This document shows, one piece after another, positions 43,754-52,541 of a DNA stretch of 64,000 bases. This DNA is from Bifidobacterium apri (GTDB taxonomy: Bacteria; Actinomycetota; Actinomycetes; Actinomycetales; Bifidobacteriaceae): contig NZ_WBSO01000001.1 in the NCBI RefSeq assembly GCF_009299485.1, positions 248,001 to 312,000 of the forward strand, given 5' to 3'. How positions within the stretch are numbered: position 1 is the stretch's first letter; the number at the start of each line of letters is the position of its first letter. The position numbers were made by a program, and so were the translations under genes. Below the pieces are notes generated by a model, which was not told where the DNA came from, searched no databases, and worked only from the letters and a program-made list of their open reading frames with translations.

Positions 43754-44989
43754 TCAATAGCTTACGTCCATTGGATCATCACCGAACAGCGTTTCTCGCT
43801 GTTCATGCGTTGTGGTCCTCGACTCAAGCCAGCCGTATGGCAGGTGCACCTTTTTCGCGTATCGCACACGACCACGCGGCTTATCGATGATCCGCTGCGG
43901 ATATGGGGCATCCGGGTCGAGGGTATCCATGACCTTCCGGACATCCGCAATATCTTCACATTCCATGAAGGCTTTCCGCGTAGAGCCACCGACCGGGAAT
44001 CCCTTGAGATACCACGCGATATGTTTGCGCAAGTCATGCACCGCCATGCGCTCGTCACCATCGTAGAACTCGGTGAGCAGCTTGGCATGGCGCATAATCA
44101 CATCGCATACTTGCCCCAAATTCGGGTTCGTTCTCTCATCGCTGCCTGCGAACGCATGTTTGATATCGGCGAACAGCCACGGCCTGCCTTGGCAACCACG
44201 CCCGATAGCCACACCGGCGCATCCCGTTTCACGAACCATCGCCAACGCATCGTCCGCACCCCAAATATCGCCATTGCCGAACACCGGGATATCCAGATGT
44301 TCCACCAGTTCCCCGATACGGCTCCAATCGGAATGCCCGCCATAATATTCGGCGGTGGTACGCGCATGCAAAGTCACAGCAGCGCACCCCTCCTCCTGGG
44401 CGATATGACCTGCCTCGAGGAATGTCTCATGCTCATGGTCGATGCCGACGCGGATTTTTGCCGTCACCGGAATACCCGCCGGAGAGCAGACGGACACCAC
44501 TCGGCGGATGACCTCAGTGAACAGGTCGGTTTTCCACGGGAGCGCGGAACCGCCGCCACGACGGGTGACTTTCGGCACCGGGCATCCGAAGTTCAGATCA
44601 ACATGATCGGCCATGTTGTTGTCCACAACAATGTGCGCCGCTTGCTCCACGATGGACGGATCCACACCGTACAGCTGCAGGGAACGGATACGCTCGCTGG
44701 GCGCGAAACGGCACAGACGCAAAGCTTTGGGATTGCGAGCGACCAGTGCGCGTGCGGTGATCATTTCGGCGACATACAGGCCGTCTGGACCGTATTCCTC
44801 GCAGATCACACGGAACGGCCAATTGGTCACCCCGGCCATCGGGGACAGCATGACAGGCGTCGGAACGTGGATACGCCCCAAGTCCACAGGCTCGATATGC
44901 ACCGGGCCTGCTATCGCCGTAGATCGGGGATCTTCGCCGAGCCTGGAATCACCACGCTCGTCGATGATGTCCTCGTCATGCTTGCTCAT
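43754..44989 (-). CDS. dus: tRNA-dihydrouridine synthase (DusB/NifR3-type)
   Basis: FMN enzyme that reduces uridine to dihydrouridine in tRNA. It has a TIM barrel with LSPMAGVTNWPFR (FMN site), DLNFGCPVPKVTRRGGG with the active-site Cys (about residue 135), and VTLHARTTAEYYGG, FGNGDIWGADDAL and IGRGCQGRPWLF. The ATG at 44989 is preceded by CCAAGGGT and GAAGGA. The frame stays open for 36 more codons upstream as a degenerate SQANQM repeat, so a longer form starting at 45097 is possible. It lies upstream of ftsZ on the same strand. Confidence 0.92.
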   Translation of the reverse strand: MSKHDEDIIDERGDSRLGEDPRSTAIAGPVHIEPVDLGRIHVPTPVMLSPMAGVTNWPFRVICEEYGPDGLYVAEMITARALVARNPKALRLCRFAPSERIRSLQLYGVDPSIVEQAAHIVVDNNMADHVDLNFGCPVPKVTRRGGGSALPWKTDLFTEVIRRVVSVCSPAGIPVTAKIRVGIDHEHETFLEAGHIAQEEGCAAVTLHARTTAEYYGGHSDWSRIGELVEHLDIPVFGNGDIWGADDALAMVRETGCAGVAIGRGCQGRPWLFADIKHAFAGSDERTNPNLGQVCDVIMRHAKLLTEFYDGDERMAVHDLRKHIAWYLKGFPVGGSTRKAFMECEDIADVRKVMDTLDPDAPYPQRIIDKPRGRVRYAKKVHLPYGWLESRTTTHEQRETLFGDDPMDVSY

Positions 44990-45240
44990 ACCCTTGGTTC
45001 CTTCTGTCTGGTTCATCTGGTCAATGCGGCTGGCCTGATCTATCGGGTCAGCCTGATTCATTTGGTTAGCCTGACTCATTTGGTTAGCCTGACTCATTTC
45101 TCCCGGCTGGTTGATCTGGCAATCAGGCAGACGAGGCCAATCCGCCCTGTCCGGTTGAGCCGGTCAGTCCGGTTGATCTGGTCAGTCCTGCCTGTTTCGC
45201 TATTCGGTCTTGCTGCATGGAGCCCCTGCACAGCTGATCT
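44990..45240. repeat. Degenerate 15-18 bp repeats upstream of dus
   Basis: Repeated versions of CATTTGGTTAGCCTGACT and CCGGTTGATCTGGTCAGT follow one another for about 240 bp. Read on the minus strand part of it encodes SQANQMSQANQMNQAD in frame with dus. It looks like slipped, decaying minisatellite DNA in the dus leader or N-terminus. Confidence 0.6.
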
Positions 45241-45272
45241 GCAACACGCATGACCCAACCGGCTGCATATCC

Positions 45273-45408
45273 ACAAACTGGCTACGCTAAGAGGCTTCCC
45301 AGCGTAACCAGTTTGTAGAAGGATAACGCGCAGGCAGGCGGGCGCTCCCCCACCGCACACACCCACAAACTGGCTACGCTAAGCAGCTTCCCAACGTAAC
45401 CAGTTTGT
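45273..45408. repeat. Two hairpin repeats (ACAAACTGG family), 92 bp apart
   Basis: At 45273-45316 and 45365-45408 the arms ACAAACTGGCTACGCT and AGCGTAACCAGTTTGT (AACGTAACC in the second) form long inverted repeats; 44-bp units are nearly identical, and both are followed by AGAAG-A-AACGCGC-like sequence. The second begins about 28 bases after the glyS stop and may serve as its terminator. Confidence 0.75.
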
Positions 45409-45435
45409 AGAAGAATGACGCGCGCGATAGCGATA

Positions 45436-46956
45436 TCAGTACAGTCCGCCAGCCTCCGCGATCTTCACCGGCTGAGTTTCGTCAATGCCGCTTTCCTTCG
45501 AGACATCCACGCCACCGTCAGCGGCCTTGACACCGGTGACACTGGCAGGGCCCTCCGGATAACGCACGCGCTTCTCGCTGACACGATCCGCCACATAATC
45601 GGCGACCTTGTCAAGGCTGACGCGCTGCTGCTGCATGGTGTCACGCTCACGGATCGTGACCGCGTTGTCGTCAAGCGTGTCGAAATCAACAGTCACGCAC
45701 AGCGGAGTGCCGATCTCATCCTCACGACGATAACGACGGCCGATGGCGCCCGCCTCGTCATAGTCGATCATCCACTCATGCTGGCGCAGATCGGCAGCAA
45801 GATTGTGCGCGATAGTCTGCAGCTGCGGCTTCTTGCTCAGCGGCAGAACCGCCGCCTTCACCGGGGCGAGACGCGGGTCGAGACGCAACACCGTGCGCTT
45901 GTCCACACCGCCCTTGGTATTCGGGGCTTCGTCCACATCGTAGGCGTCCACAAGGAACGCCATCAGCGAACGCGTCAAACCGGCAGCCGGCTCGATCACG
46001 TACGGGACATACTTTTCGCCCGTCGCCTGGTCGAAGTAGCTCAAATCCTCACCGGAATGCTTCGCATGCGCAGAAAGATCGAAGTCCGTACGGTTCGCGA
46101 TACCTTCCAGCTCGCCCCAATCAGAGCCTTGGAATCCGAACTTGTATTCGATATCAACCGTGCGCTTCGAGTAATGCGCGAGCTTCTCCTTCGGATGCTC
46201 ATAATGGCGCAGATTCGCCGGGTTGATACCCAAGTCGAGATACCAGCGCGTGCGAGTGTCAATCCAGTACTGATGCCAATCCTCATCAGTGCCCGGCTGG
46301 ACGAAGAACTCCATCTCCATTTGCTCGAACTCACGGGTACGGAAGATGAAATTGCCCGGCGTGATCTCATTGCGGAAGGACTTACCCATGTTCGCAATGC
46401 CGAACGGCGGCTTCGAACGGCTCGCCATCATTACGTTCTTGAAGTCCACGAAGATGCCCTGTGCGGTTTCCGGACGCAGATAGTGCAGCGAATTCTCGTC
46501 CTCGACCGGGCCGAGATGGGTGCGCAGCATCATGTTGAAATCACGAGGCTCGGTCCACTTGCCGCGCACGCCGCAATCCGGGCAGACGATATCGGCGAGG
46601 CCGTTCTCCGGCATCTTGTCGCCATGCTTCTCCGCGTAGGATTCCTGCAGCTTGTCAGCACGCTGGCGCTTGTGGCAGTTGAGGCACTCGATAAGCGGAT
46701 CGTTGAACACGGAAACGTGGCCGGAAGCGACCCACACCTCCGGAGGCAGGATGATCGAGGTATCCACGCCGACGACATCGCCACGGGTGACGACCATGGA
46801 GCGCCACCATTCGCGCTTGATGTTATCTTTCAGCGCGACGCCAAGGGGGCCGTAATCCCACGCGGAACGGGTGCCGCCGTAAATCTCGCCCGCGGGGAAC
46901 ACGAACCCGCGACGCTTGGCGAGGGAGACGACTTCATCGAGTTTAGAACTAGCCAC
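45436..46956 (-). CDS. glyS: Glycyl-tRNA synthetase (single-chain, eukaryote-like type)
   Basis: Class II aminoacyl-tRNA synthetase charging tRNA-Gly; the alpha2 type found in actinobacteria and mycoplasmas. Its motifs are [25 protein letters not shown], a zinc site (CLNCHKR ... CPDCGVRG), motif 2 [26 protein letters not shown], and motif 3 [18 protein letters not shown], then an anticodon-binding domain. The GTG at 46956 is chosen because AGAAGGTG precedes it and [10 protein letters not shown] is the usual N-terminus. It has 506 residues. Confidence 0.96.
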   Translation of the reverse strand: MASSKLDEVVSLAKRRGFVFPAGEIYGGTRSAWDYGPLGVALKDNIKREWWRSMVVTRGDVVGVDTSIILPPEVWVASGHVSVFNDPLIECLNCHKRQRADKLQESYAEKHGDKMPENGLADIVCPDCGVRGKWTEPRDFNMMLRTHLGPVEDENSLHYLRPETAQGIFVDFKNVMMASRSKPPFGIANMGKSFRNEITPGNFIFRTREFEQMEMEFFVQPGTDEDWHQYWIDTRTRWYLDLGINPANLRHYEHPKEKLAHYSKRTVDIEYKFGFQGSDWGELEGIANRTDFDLSAHAKHSGEDLSYFDQATGEKYVPYVIEPAAGLTRSLMAFLVDAYDVDEAPNTKGGVDKRTVLRLDPRLAPVKAAVLPLSKKPQLQTIAHNLAADLRQHEWMIDYDEAGAIGRRYRREDEIGTPLCVTVDFDTLDDNAVTIRERDTMQQQRVSLDKVADYVADRVSEKRVRYPEGPASVTGVKAADGGVDVSKESGIDETQPVKIAEAGGLY

Positions 46957-47025
46957 AATGCACCTTCTGGTTTGACGGTTTTGGGACGTATGACGGAACC
47001 CAAGCTTACCGATACGTTCTGACAC

Positions 47026-47124
47026 GGGACAGGTGGCGGAATCCGGCGGATTCGCGGTGGGCGGCGGCGGAACGAGGTGAGGCGAGGCGGGCGGCGGCGG
47101 GGCGAGCGAGGTAAGTTGCTGGTT
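47026..47124. other. GC-rich upstream region of glyS
   Basis: A simple-sequence stretch rich in GGCGG just before the repeat array. No gene is seen; it should contain the glyS promoter, which I cannot define. Confidence 0.35.
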
Positions 47125-47731
47125 TCGTATGTCACGACATACACAAGCACCAACTCACAGACTCAAACCCACTGCCCCGGCAGAGAAACCGACCGTCGCG
47201 CATGCCAGGACATACACAAGCCAGCACATCACCACACCCCACCCCGGAACCAGCAAAGAAACCCACCACCACGCATGCCAAGGCATACACAAGTACCTGC
47301 TCAGAGACTCCAACCGAAGAACCCGGTCCCAATACCCACCGTCGCGCATGCCACGACATACACAACCAGCCAAACCACACCACACTCCCCCATACCCCAC
47401 CACGAAATAAGCCACCACGTATCCAACGACATACACCGTCAAGCACTCAAACCAGCATTGAGCATCACGCTGGTTGTACAGGCATGAAAGTGTGAGGATC
47501 CACTCACAAACCCGGTACCACACACCTCCAAACCCCACCAAACCCACACCCCAAACCACCACCATGTGAGGATCCACTCACAAACCGGGTACCCAAGGAA
47601 CAAGAAACGGCCACCACCGCCCCGACAGACCCCACCGTGTGAGGATTCCCTCACAAACCAAGTACTCCACAGCCCCGAACCCCACCAACCCCATACCCCG
47701 ACCCATCACAATGTGAGGATCCACTCACAAA
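47125..47731. repeat. Nine-unit intergenic array with exact 73-74 bp period and two kinds of core
   Basis: The first five cores resemble GTATGTCACGACATACAC or GCATGCCACGACATACAC; their CATACAC parts start at 47138, 47211, 47284, 47357 and 47430, exactly 73 bp apart. The next four cores are TGTGAGGATCCACTCACAAA-like palindromes at 47491, 47565, 47638 and 47712 (74, 73, 74 bp), each followed by ACC-GGTA. CA-rich spacers separate them. The second core matches the repeat at 23.1 kb in opposite orientation. No reading frame persists. Confidence 0.85.
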
Positions 47732-47759
47732 ACGAGTAGTCCTCCCAACGTGCCGAAGA

Positions 47760-48600
47760 GAATCGTCACTGTCATGCCGGTATGGCTGCGAAGACGGTAT
47801 GGCGGTGACGACGACAACGACAATACGACGACTTGGCACACTGGTAAGGGCGACAACGGCGACAAGACACCGACATGACGCCACCGGCGGCTACGGCAAG
47901 ACGACAACGACGGCATCGGCCGAGGCAACCGCAGAACGACGACGGACACCAACAACGGCGGATGCACCAGCGACGATACAAGACGACGACAAAATAACGA
48001 TGACACGACGACAGAGGACAGCAGCTACATCACAGCGACAACACACCGGCAGCCATACGTCAGCAACGTCAGCAACGTCAGCAACGACGACGACAAAACG
48101 ACGATGGCACGATGACAATAGACAGCAGCAACAGCACAGCGACAACTGGCAACAGCAGCCAGTCAGCTACCGCACAGCGACAACACAACGACAACAACGT
48201 CTGTAACGACAGCCACGTCAACCACGACAACAAAATGACGACAAAACGACGATGGCACGATGACAATAGACAGCAGCAACAGCACAGCGACAACTGGCAA
48301 CAGCAGCCACATCAGCCACGGCAGAGCGACACCACACCGGCAGCGACGGCACCGTGACAACGCACCGGCAGCAACGACAGCAACGTCAACCGCGACGACG
48401 AGGCAACGACGACAAGACGAACGATGACTGGGCAACGGCAACACAGTCGATGGCAAAACACAAGCATTGCACAACGGATCGCAAAACACCGGATGGCACC
48501 TGCAACTGACAGTGGACACCGGCGACGAACAACAAACAAGTACACCAACAGCAAGCGCACTAACAGGTAACAAACAGCGTGTGTCAGCAAGATGCCGTCG
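47760..48600. other. Low-complexity ACGACA-rich DNA without a gene
   Basis: About 840 bp dominated on the plus strand by short words such as ACGACA, CAGCAA and GACAAC. Open frames on both strands give Thr/Gln/Arg-rich or Val/Cys/Ser-rich strings without start signals or domains. I consider it non-coding, perhaps expanded simple-sequence DNA or decayed repeat-rich gene remains. Confidence 0.55.
48089..48309. repeat. Direct duplication of about 71 bp inside the low-complexity region
   Basis: The stretch 48091-48161 (starting CGACAAAACGACGATGGC) recurs exactly at 48239-48309, offset 148 bp. Exact identity in otherwise degenerate DNA implies a recent duplication. Confidence 0.75.
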
Positions 48601-48634
48601 TCGAATCTCACTCGCCATCTGAATCTGAATATGC

Positions 48635-48673
48635 GATGCGGGCGGGAACCCACTCAATAGGTTCCCGCCCGCA
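48635..48673 (-). terminator. Perfect 15-bp hairpin downstream of the pilus operon
   Basis: ATGCGGGCGGGAACC (48635-48649) pairs exactly with 48659-48673 across a 9-base loop. It lies about 300 bp beyond the pilO stop on the minus strand and is the best candidate for the end of the pilC-to-pilO transcript. Confidence 0.65.
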
Positions 48674-48978
48674 TAGTTCACTGAGCAAATCAACCGTTCA
48701 AACCAACCAGACAGCCATGCTATCCAGCGGTCTTGGCTGATCACCCGCATCGGTGGCGTCACACTCGCAGCACTACACTCACAGCGTCACACCCGCAGCA
48801 TCGCACCCAGACCCGGCGTGCAGCGGATGCTCACGTGTACAGCACCGCACCCGCAACGCGCCGCTCGTGGTGCCACGTCCGCAGTCCCGGATCCTCGGCA
48901 CCACATCCCGTGGCACCACACAGCTGCGCACGTCCGCAGTACCGGCCCAGCACCGCACCCGCACACCACGCCACTTCG

Positions 48979-49614
48979 TCACTTGGAAATAGACGAAGCT
49001 GCGTTCTGGATGGCGTCGGAGGATGCGTTGCTGCTTGAGCCAGAGTCGAGGATGGCGAGGATCGAGCTGTTGATGGTCACGGTGCTTTGCGCATCATCAT
49101 CGGCAACGGAATAGCTCACGCTCGTCGGCACGGCGATACGGCTGATTCGCTGAACCTGGTCAACGAAGTTGCGCAGCGCATCGTAACCGCCCTGTGCGGT
49201 GATGGTCACCGGCACGCCGACAACCGTCTTGGCACTGATTTGCGATTCCGTATCTCCCGGAAGCGTCACCGACGCAGCGGTGCCGAAGCTCACGCTCTGG
49301 ATGGTTGTGGCTGATGCTGCCGCAGCGCCATCCAGCGACGCTATGAACTCGGACTGGTTATAGCTGGTCGGGATTTCTCGCTGCAGCTGCGCCAGACGGC
49401 TCTTATATATCTGCGGCGTAGCGCTTGCCGTGTTGAGCAGGTCAATATCCTTCTGCAGGGCATCGTTCTGCTTGTCGATTTGCGCGGTTTCGGCTTGTGC
49501 CTGATGGACTTTATCCGTAGCCGGCATGATCACGGACGACCAGGTGACACCGATCATGATCACGATGAGGACGATCAGGCCGATCCATATCGCCTTGTGC
49601 TTGTTGAAATTCAT
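48979..49614 (-). CDS. pilO: PilO-like type IV pilus alignment protein
   Basis: A 211-residue protein with one N-terminal membrane helix (AIWIGLIVLIVIMIGVTWSSVI, about 8-29), a coiled coil (VHQAQAETAQIDKQNDALQKDI) and a compact extracytoplasmic domain (SEFIASLDGAAAASATTIQSV, VPVTITAQGGYDALRNFVDQVQRISR). This is the PilO layout, a ferredoxin-like domain after a coiled coil. With PilM and PilN it joins the cytoplasmic motor to the pilus base. AAGGAGATAACG precedes the ATG. It is the last gene of the cluster. Confidence 0.85.
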   Translation of the reverse strand: MNFNKHKAIWIGLIVLIVIMIGVTWSSVIMPATDKVHQAQAETAQIDKQNDALQKDIDLLNTASATPQIYKSRLAQLQREIPTSYNQSEFIASLDGAAAASATTIQSVSFGTAASVTLPGDTESQISAKTVVGVPVTITAQGGYDALRNFVDQVQRISRIAVPTSVSYSVADDDAQSTVTINSSILAILDSGSSSNASSDAIQNAASSISK

Positions 49615-49635
49615 CGTTATCTCCTTGGTGGTGCC

Positions 49636-50571
49636 TTAGTTGCTTGAGCTGGACGAGCTTGAGCTGGACGAGCTCGAGCTGTCCGCTGTTCCGGTGCCTT
49701 CTGCGGCTGCGGAGAGCTGGTTTCGCAGCGTGGTGACCATGCCACGCAGGGTCTTGGAGGTACCGCCGGAGTTGTCGCTTCGCTCGGTGGTGTTGCCGTC
49801 GAGCTTCAGCGCCAGCGTTCCGGTGTACGTGTATCCGCTGTCCTGGCCGCCTGAGACGGAGCTCAGGTCTCCGGTGACGAAGCCGTTGACTCCGGAGAAG
49901 TTGTTGATGAACTGCTGTGCGGAGATGAAGTTCGGCGAGGAGACGGTGAAGCTGACTTGAATCACACCGTTGCCACCCCACACGTTGGAGTCCGAAGCGG
50001 CGCTTGTGGAGCCACCACCGAGCTGGTATTCGCTCAGCTGGAGGCTCGTGTACTTCGCGCCTTCCGGCAGTGACGCGTTGAGCTGGTCGCTGACGGTCAG
50101 CCAGTTGACTTCACCGTACAGTGCCGCCACTCGCGCGACGTTGATGTCGTAGGAGGTGACAAGGACATCCTGAATGTCCTTGAATTGGGCTTTTCGTGCG
50201 GTCAGTGAGGTTTGCTGAAGCCTTGCGTCATCAGTTTCGCCACGCGCGGCGACGACGAACTGGTTGGCGACGAGTCCTGCGATGATGCACAGCAGGAGCA
50301 CACCAACGGTGACGAAGCCCATGACTTTGGCGATTGCACGGTCTTTGTTGATTGCAGCGACGGACTTCGGCAGGAGGTCAACGCTTAGGCTCCACTGGTC
50401 AGGTGGGGTGAGTTTGCCGGTCTTCTTGGACTTGCCGAGGCTGGAGAGGTCTGCGTTGAGGATGCTCCCCTTTGCCTTGTTTTCGTCTTTGTGATCGGTG
50501 TTCTTGCCTTGGCGGCGAGACGCTGACTTGTCGCCTTTGCCGCTGTGGCTGCCTTTGTTGAATGCGCTCAT
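49636..50571 (-). CDS. pilN: PilN-like type IV pilus assembly protein
   Basis: 311 residues with a polar, Lys-rich cytoplasmic N-terminus that includes a PilN-like segment SLSVDLLPKSVAAIN (PilM-binding in known systems, normally at the extreme N-terminus), a membrane helix (GFVTVGVLLLCIIAGLVANQFVV), a coiled coil and an outer domain. The last about 15 residues are a serine homopolymer coded by tandem GAGCTCGTCCAGCTC-like repeats. The N-terminus is about 60 residues longer than classical PilN. Its ATG overlaps the pilM stop. Confidence 0.85.
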   Translation of the reverse strand: MSAFNKGSHSGKGDKSASRRQGKNTDHKDENKAKGSILNADLSSLGKSKKTGKLTPPDQWSLSVDLLPKSVAAINKDRAIAKVMGFVTVGVLLLCIIAGLVANQFVVAARGETDDARLQQTSLTARKAQFKDIQDVLVTSYDINVARVAALYGEVNWLTVSDQLNASLPEGAKYTSLQLSEYQLGGGSTSAASDSNVWGGNGVIQVSFTVSSPNFISAQQFINNFSGVNGFVTGDLSSVSGGQDSGYTYTGTLALKLDGNTTERSDNSGGTSKTLRGMVTTLRNQLSAAAEGTGTADSSSSSSSSSSSSSN

Positions 50572-51611
50572 CGTGGCCTCTTTCCTAGTGCAAGCCCGAG
50601 GACCGCCGCATATTCGGGTCCGTGGACGTTAATGTTCTGCCGCTTGGCGTCCTCTCCAACAATGAAGTGAACAAACGGGTCGCCGATGGTGACGGTTTTG
50701 TTCGTGGAGCTGGCGAGCACGGGCGGGAAGCCCGCAAGCATGGATCCTGCGCCGACGAGGACGATATCGTCCGCGACTTGCGCGGGGTGGTCGGTGTTGT
50801 ACACGTTGAGTGTGTTTCGAATACCGACGATCAGCTGTGCTGTGGTGTCGCGGATGATTTCCTCGGCTTTTTCGAGTCGTTCATCACCGACGACGTTCTG
50901 CAGGCCGATGCGGTTCTTGATTTCGAGTGCGCCTTCGAACGGGATGTCGAGTGCCTTGGCCACGGCCTGGGTGATGTCGTCCGCACCGGACGGCACGGCT
51001 CGCAGTGCGACCGGGTGGCCTTGCGAAAGCACGATGACGTCGGTGCTGTTGGAACCGACGTTGACGACGGCGATGGCCTTCTCCCGTGACTGATCGCGGA
51101 AGACTCGCGCGAGCGAGAATGCGCTGACGTCCACGGATCGCACCGCGAAGCCTGCGTTTTGAATGGCTGACGTAGTCTTCTCCACACCGGTGCGCAGGGT
51201 TGCTACGACCATGCCGTGGAGCACTGCGCCTTGTGCCTGTTCTTCACGGGTAAGCGGCACGAAGTCGATGATGGAGTCGTCCACGGGCAACGCGATGTAG
51301 TTCTTCACCTGGAAGGGTAGTGTGTCGTGCAGTTCGGCGAGCGGCATTTCCGGGAAGGTCATTTCCCTGTAGACGACGCGTCGGCTGGTGTAGACGAGCG
51401 CGAGGTCTTTGGGGAATTTGGCGGTTTTGATCAGTCCCCTGAGCAGGCCGGTGACGGTCTGCGGGTCGACGACTTCACCGTCGACGACCGCGCCGGTTGG
51501 CAGCCCGATTGTGCGGTATTGCAGTATCTGCGGCCGTTCCGTGTAGGGATTGGCAATGACGGCCGCGCGAATCGCGTCGTTCGACAGCGACAGTGTCGTG
51601 ATTGGCTTCAT
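50568..51611 (-). CDS. pilM: PilM, actin-like type IV pilus protein
   Basis: Cytoplasmic actin-fold ATP-binding protein (347 residues) that binds the PilN tail. It shows the PilM/FtsA pattern: LSLSNDAIRAAVI (phosphate 1), REMTFPEMPLAELHDTLPFQVKNYIALP (family-typical), AIAVVNVGSNSTDVIVLSQG (phosphate 2) and DDIVLVGAGSMLAGFPPVL (adenosine motif). A GAGG-type ribosome site precedes the ATG. It is translationally coupled to pilN. Confidence 0.92.
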   Translation of the reverse strand: MKPITTLSLSNDAIRAAVIANPYTERPQILQYRTIGLPTGAVVDGEVVDPQTVTGLLRGLIKTAKFPKDLALVYTSRRVVYREMTFPEMPLAELHDTLPFQVKNYIALPVDDSIIDFVPLTREEQAQGAVLHGMVVATLRTGVEKTTSAIQNAGFAVRSVDVSAFSLARVFRDQSREKAIAVVNVGSNSTDVIVLSQGHPVALRAVPSGADDITQAVAKALDIPFEGALEIKNRIGLQNVVGDERLEKAEEIIRDTTAQLIVGIRNTLNVYNTDHPAQVADDIVLVGAGSMLAGFPPVLASSTNKTVTIGDPFVHFIVGEDAKRQNINVHGPEYAAVLGLALGKRPR

Positions 51612-51644
51612 AGCTTCCTCCTTTTCCTTTCTCTTTTCTGTGGA

Positions 51645-52535
51645 CTAGTTAAGCCCGCAAATCGTTAGGTACCAGTTGGCGATGGGAGCTCCGAAGTAGA
51701 TGCCGAGCCACGCTCCGATGAGCATGTATGGCCCGAATGGAACTCCACCTTTCATCTTGATGCGTTTGAGCGCCACTTGGATGAGGGCACAGATCCCTCC
51801 GACGATGAACGCAGCGAACGCTCCGACGATGAGCTGCCGTATGCCGAGCCATCCGAGGATAAGCCCGATGATGACGGCGAGTTTGGCATCGCCAAGTCCC
51901 ATGCCGTTCGGCCAGATGAAGCCGAGTAGCACATAGAATGCTGCAAGAGCTACCCCGCAGATGACGGCACGCAGGAGTGGCGTCCATGAGCCGGTACCCC
52001 ATGAGGCGAGTGCGAGCAGGGCAAGGATCAGCAGCATGGACGGGTAGGTCATGATATCGAGGATCAGTTGTTCGTCGATATCGATGAAGGCGATGACGAT
52101 ACTCAGCCATGCGAAGTATATGGTGACCGGCAGCAGCCATACCGGGTACAGGTGCAATGCCGGGCCGATCACCGCGAGCATGGTCATAAGCCCGCCGAGG
52201 AGTTCGACGAGTGGGTACCGTCCGGAGATCGGCTGATGGCAGTCGCGGCACTTGCCTCGTAACACCAGGTACGAGATAACGGGAATGTTGTCATGCCAGC
52301 GTATTGGGGACTTGCAGTTTGGGCAGAAACTCCGTTTCGGGCTGACCAAGCTGATGCCGTTCGGCACACGCCAGATGACCACGTTGAGAAACGAACCGAT
52401 AAAGCACCCGATGACGAACGCGACGACGGCAAGCACCACGGTCGTGACACCGTCGCCGTACGCGTTCGTATCCAGATGCGGGACACCATAGCCGACCAGA
52501 ACATCACCGGTGGCAAGGATGGAGGAAGTCAACAC
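51645..52535 (-). CDS. pilD: Prepilin peptidase/N-methyltransferase PilD
   Basis: Membrane aspartic protease that cuts prepilin leaders after Gly and methylates the new N-terminus. The methylase loop has the four cysteines CPNC and CRDC. The catalytic aspartates lie in AFIDIDEQLILD and in the GxGD motif GMGLGDAKLAV. Seven to eight membrane helices are present, in 296 residues. It starts with GTG seven bases after the upstream gene stops, so it depends on that gene's transcript. It should process the four pilins of this locus. Confidence 0.95.
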   Translation of the reverse strand: MLTSSILATGDVLVGYGVPHLDTNAYGDGVTTVVLAVVAFVIGCFIGSFLNVVIWRVPNGISLVSPKRSFCPNCKSPIRWHDNIPVISYLVLRGKCRDCHQPISGRYPLVELLGGLMTMLAVIGPALHLYPVWLLPVTIYFAWLSIVIAFIDIDEQLILDIMTYPSMLLILALLALASWGTGSWTPLLRAVICGVALAAFYVLLGFIWPNGMGLGDAKLAVIIGLILGWLGIRQLIVGAFAAFIVGGICALIQVALKRIKMKGGVPFGPYMLIGAWLGIYFGAPIANWYLTICGLN

Positions 52536-52541
52536 AGCCTA

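Noticed and set aside
47125-47731. Possible CRISPR array (short repeats at regular spacing)
   Set aside because: The repeats are palindromic and degenerate, spacers are CA-rich and related to each other rather than unique, two core types occur in one array, and no cas gene is present.
48163-48762. Minus-strand frame of about 200 codons in the low-complexity region
   Set aside because: The product is a Cys/Val/Ser/Leu string created by reading repeated triplet-like words, without start signal or conserved features.
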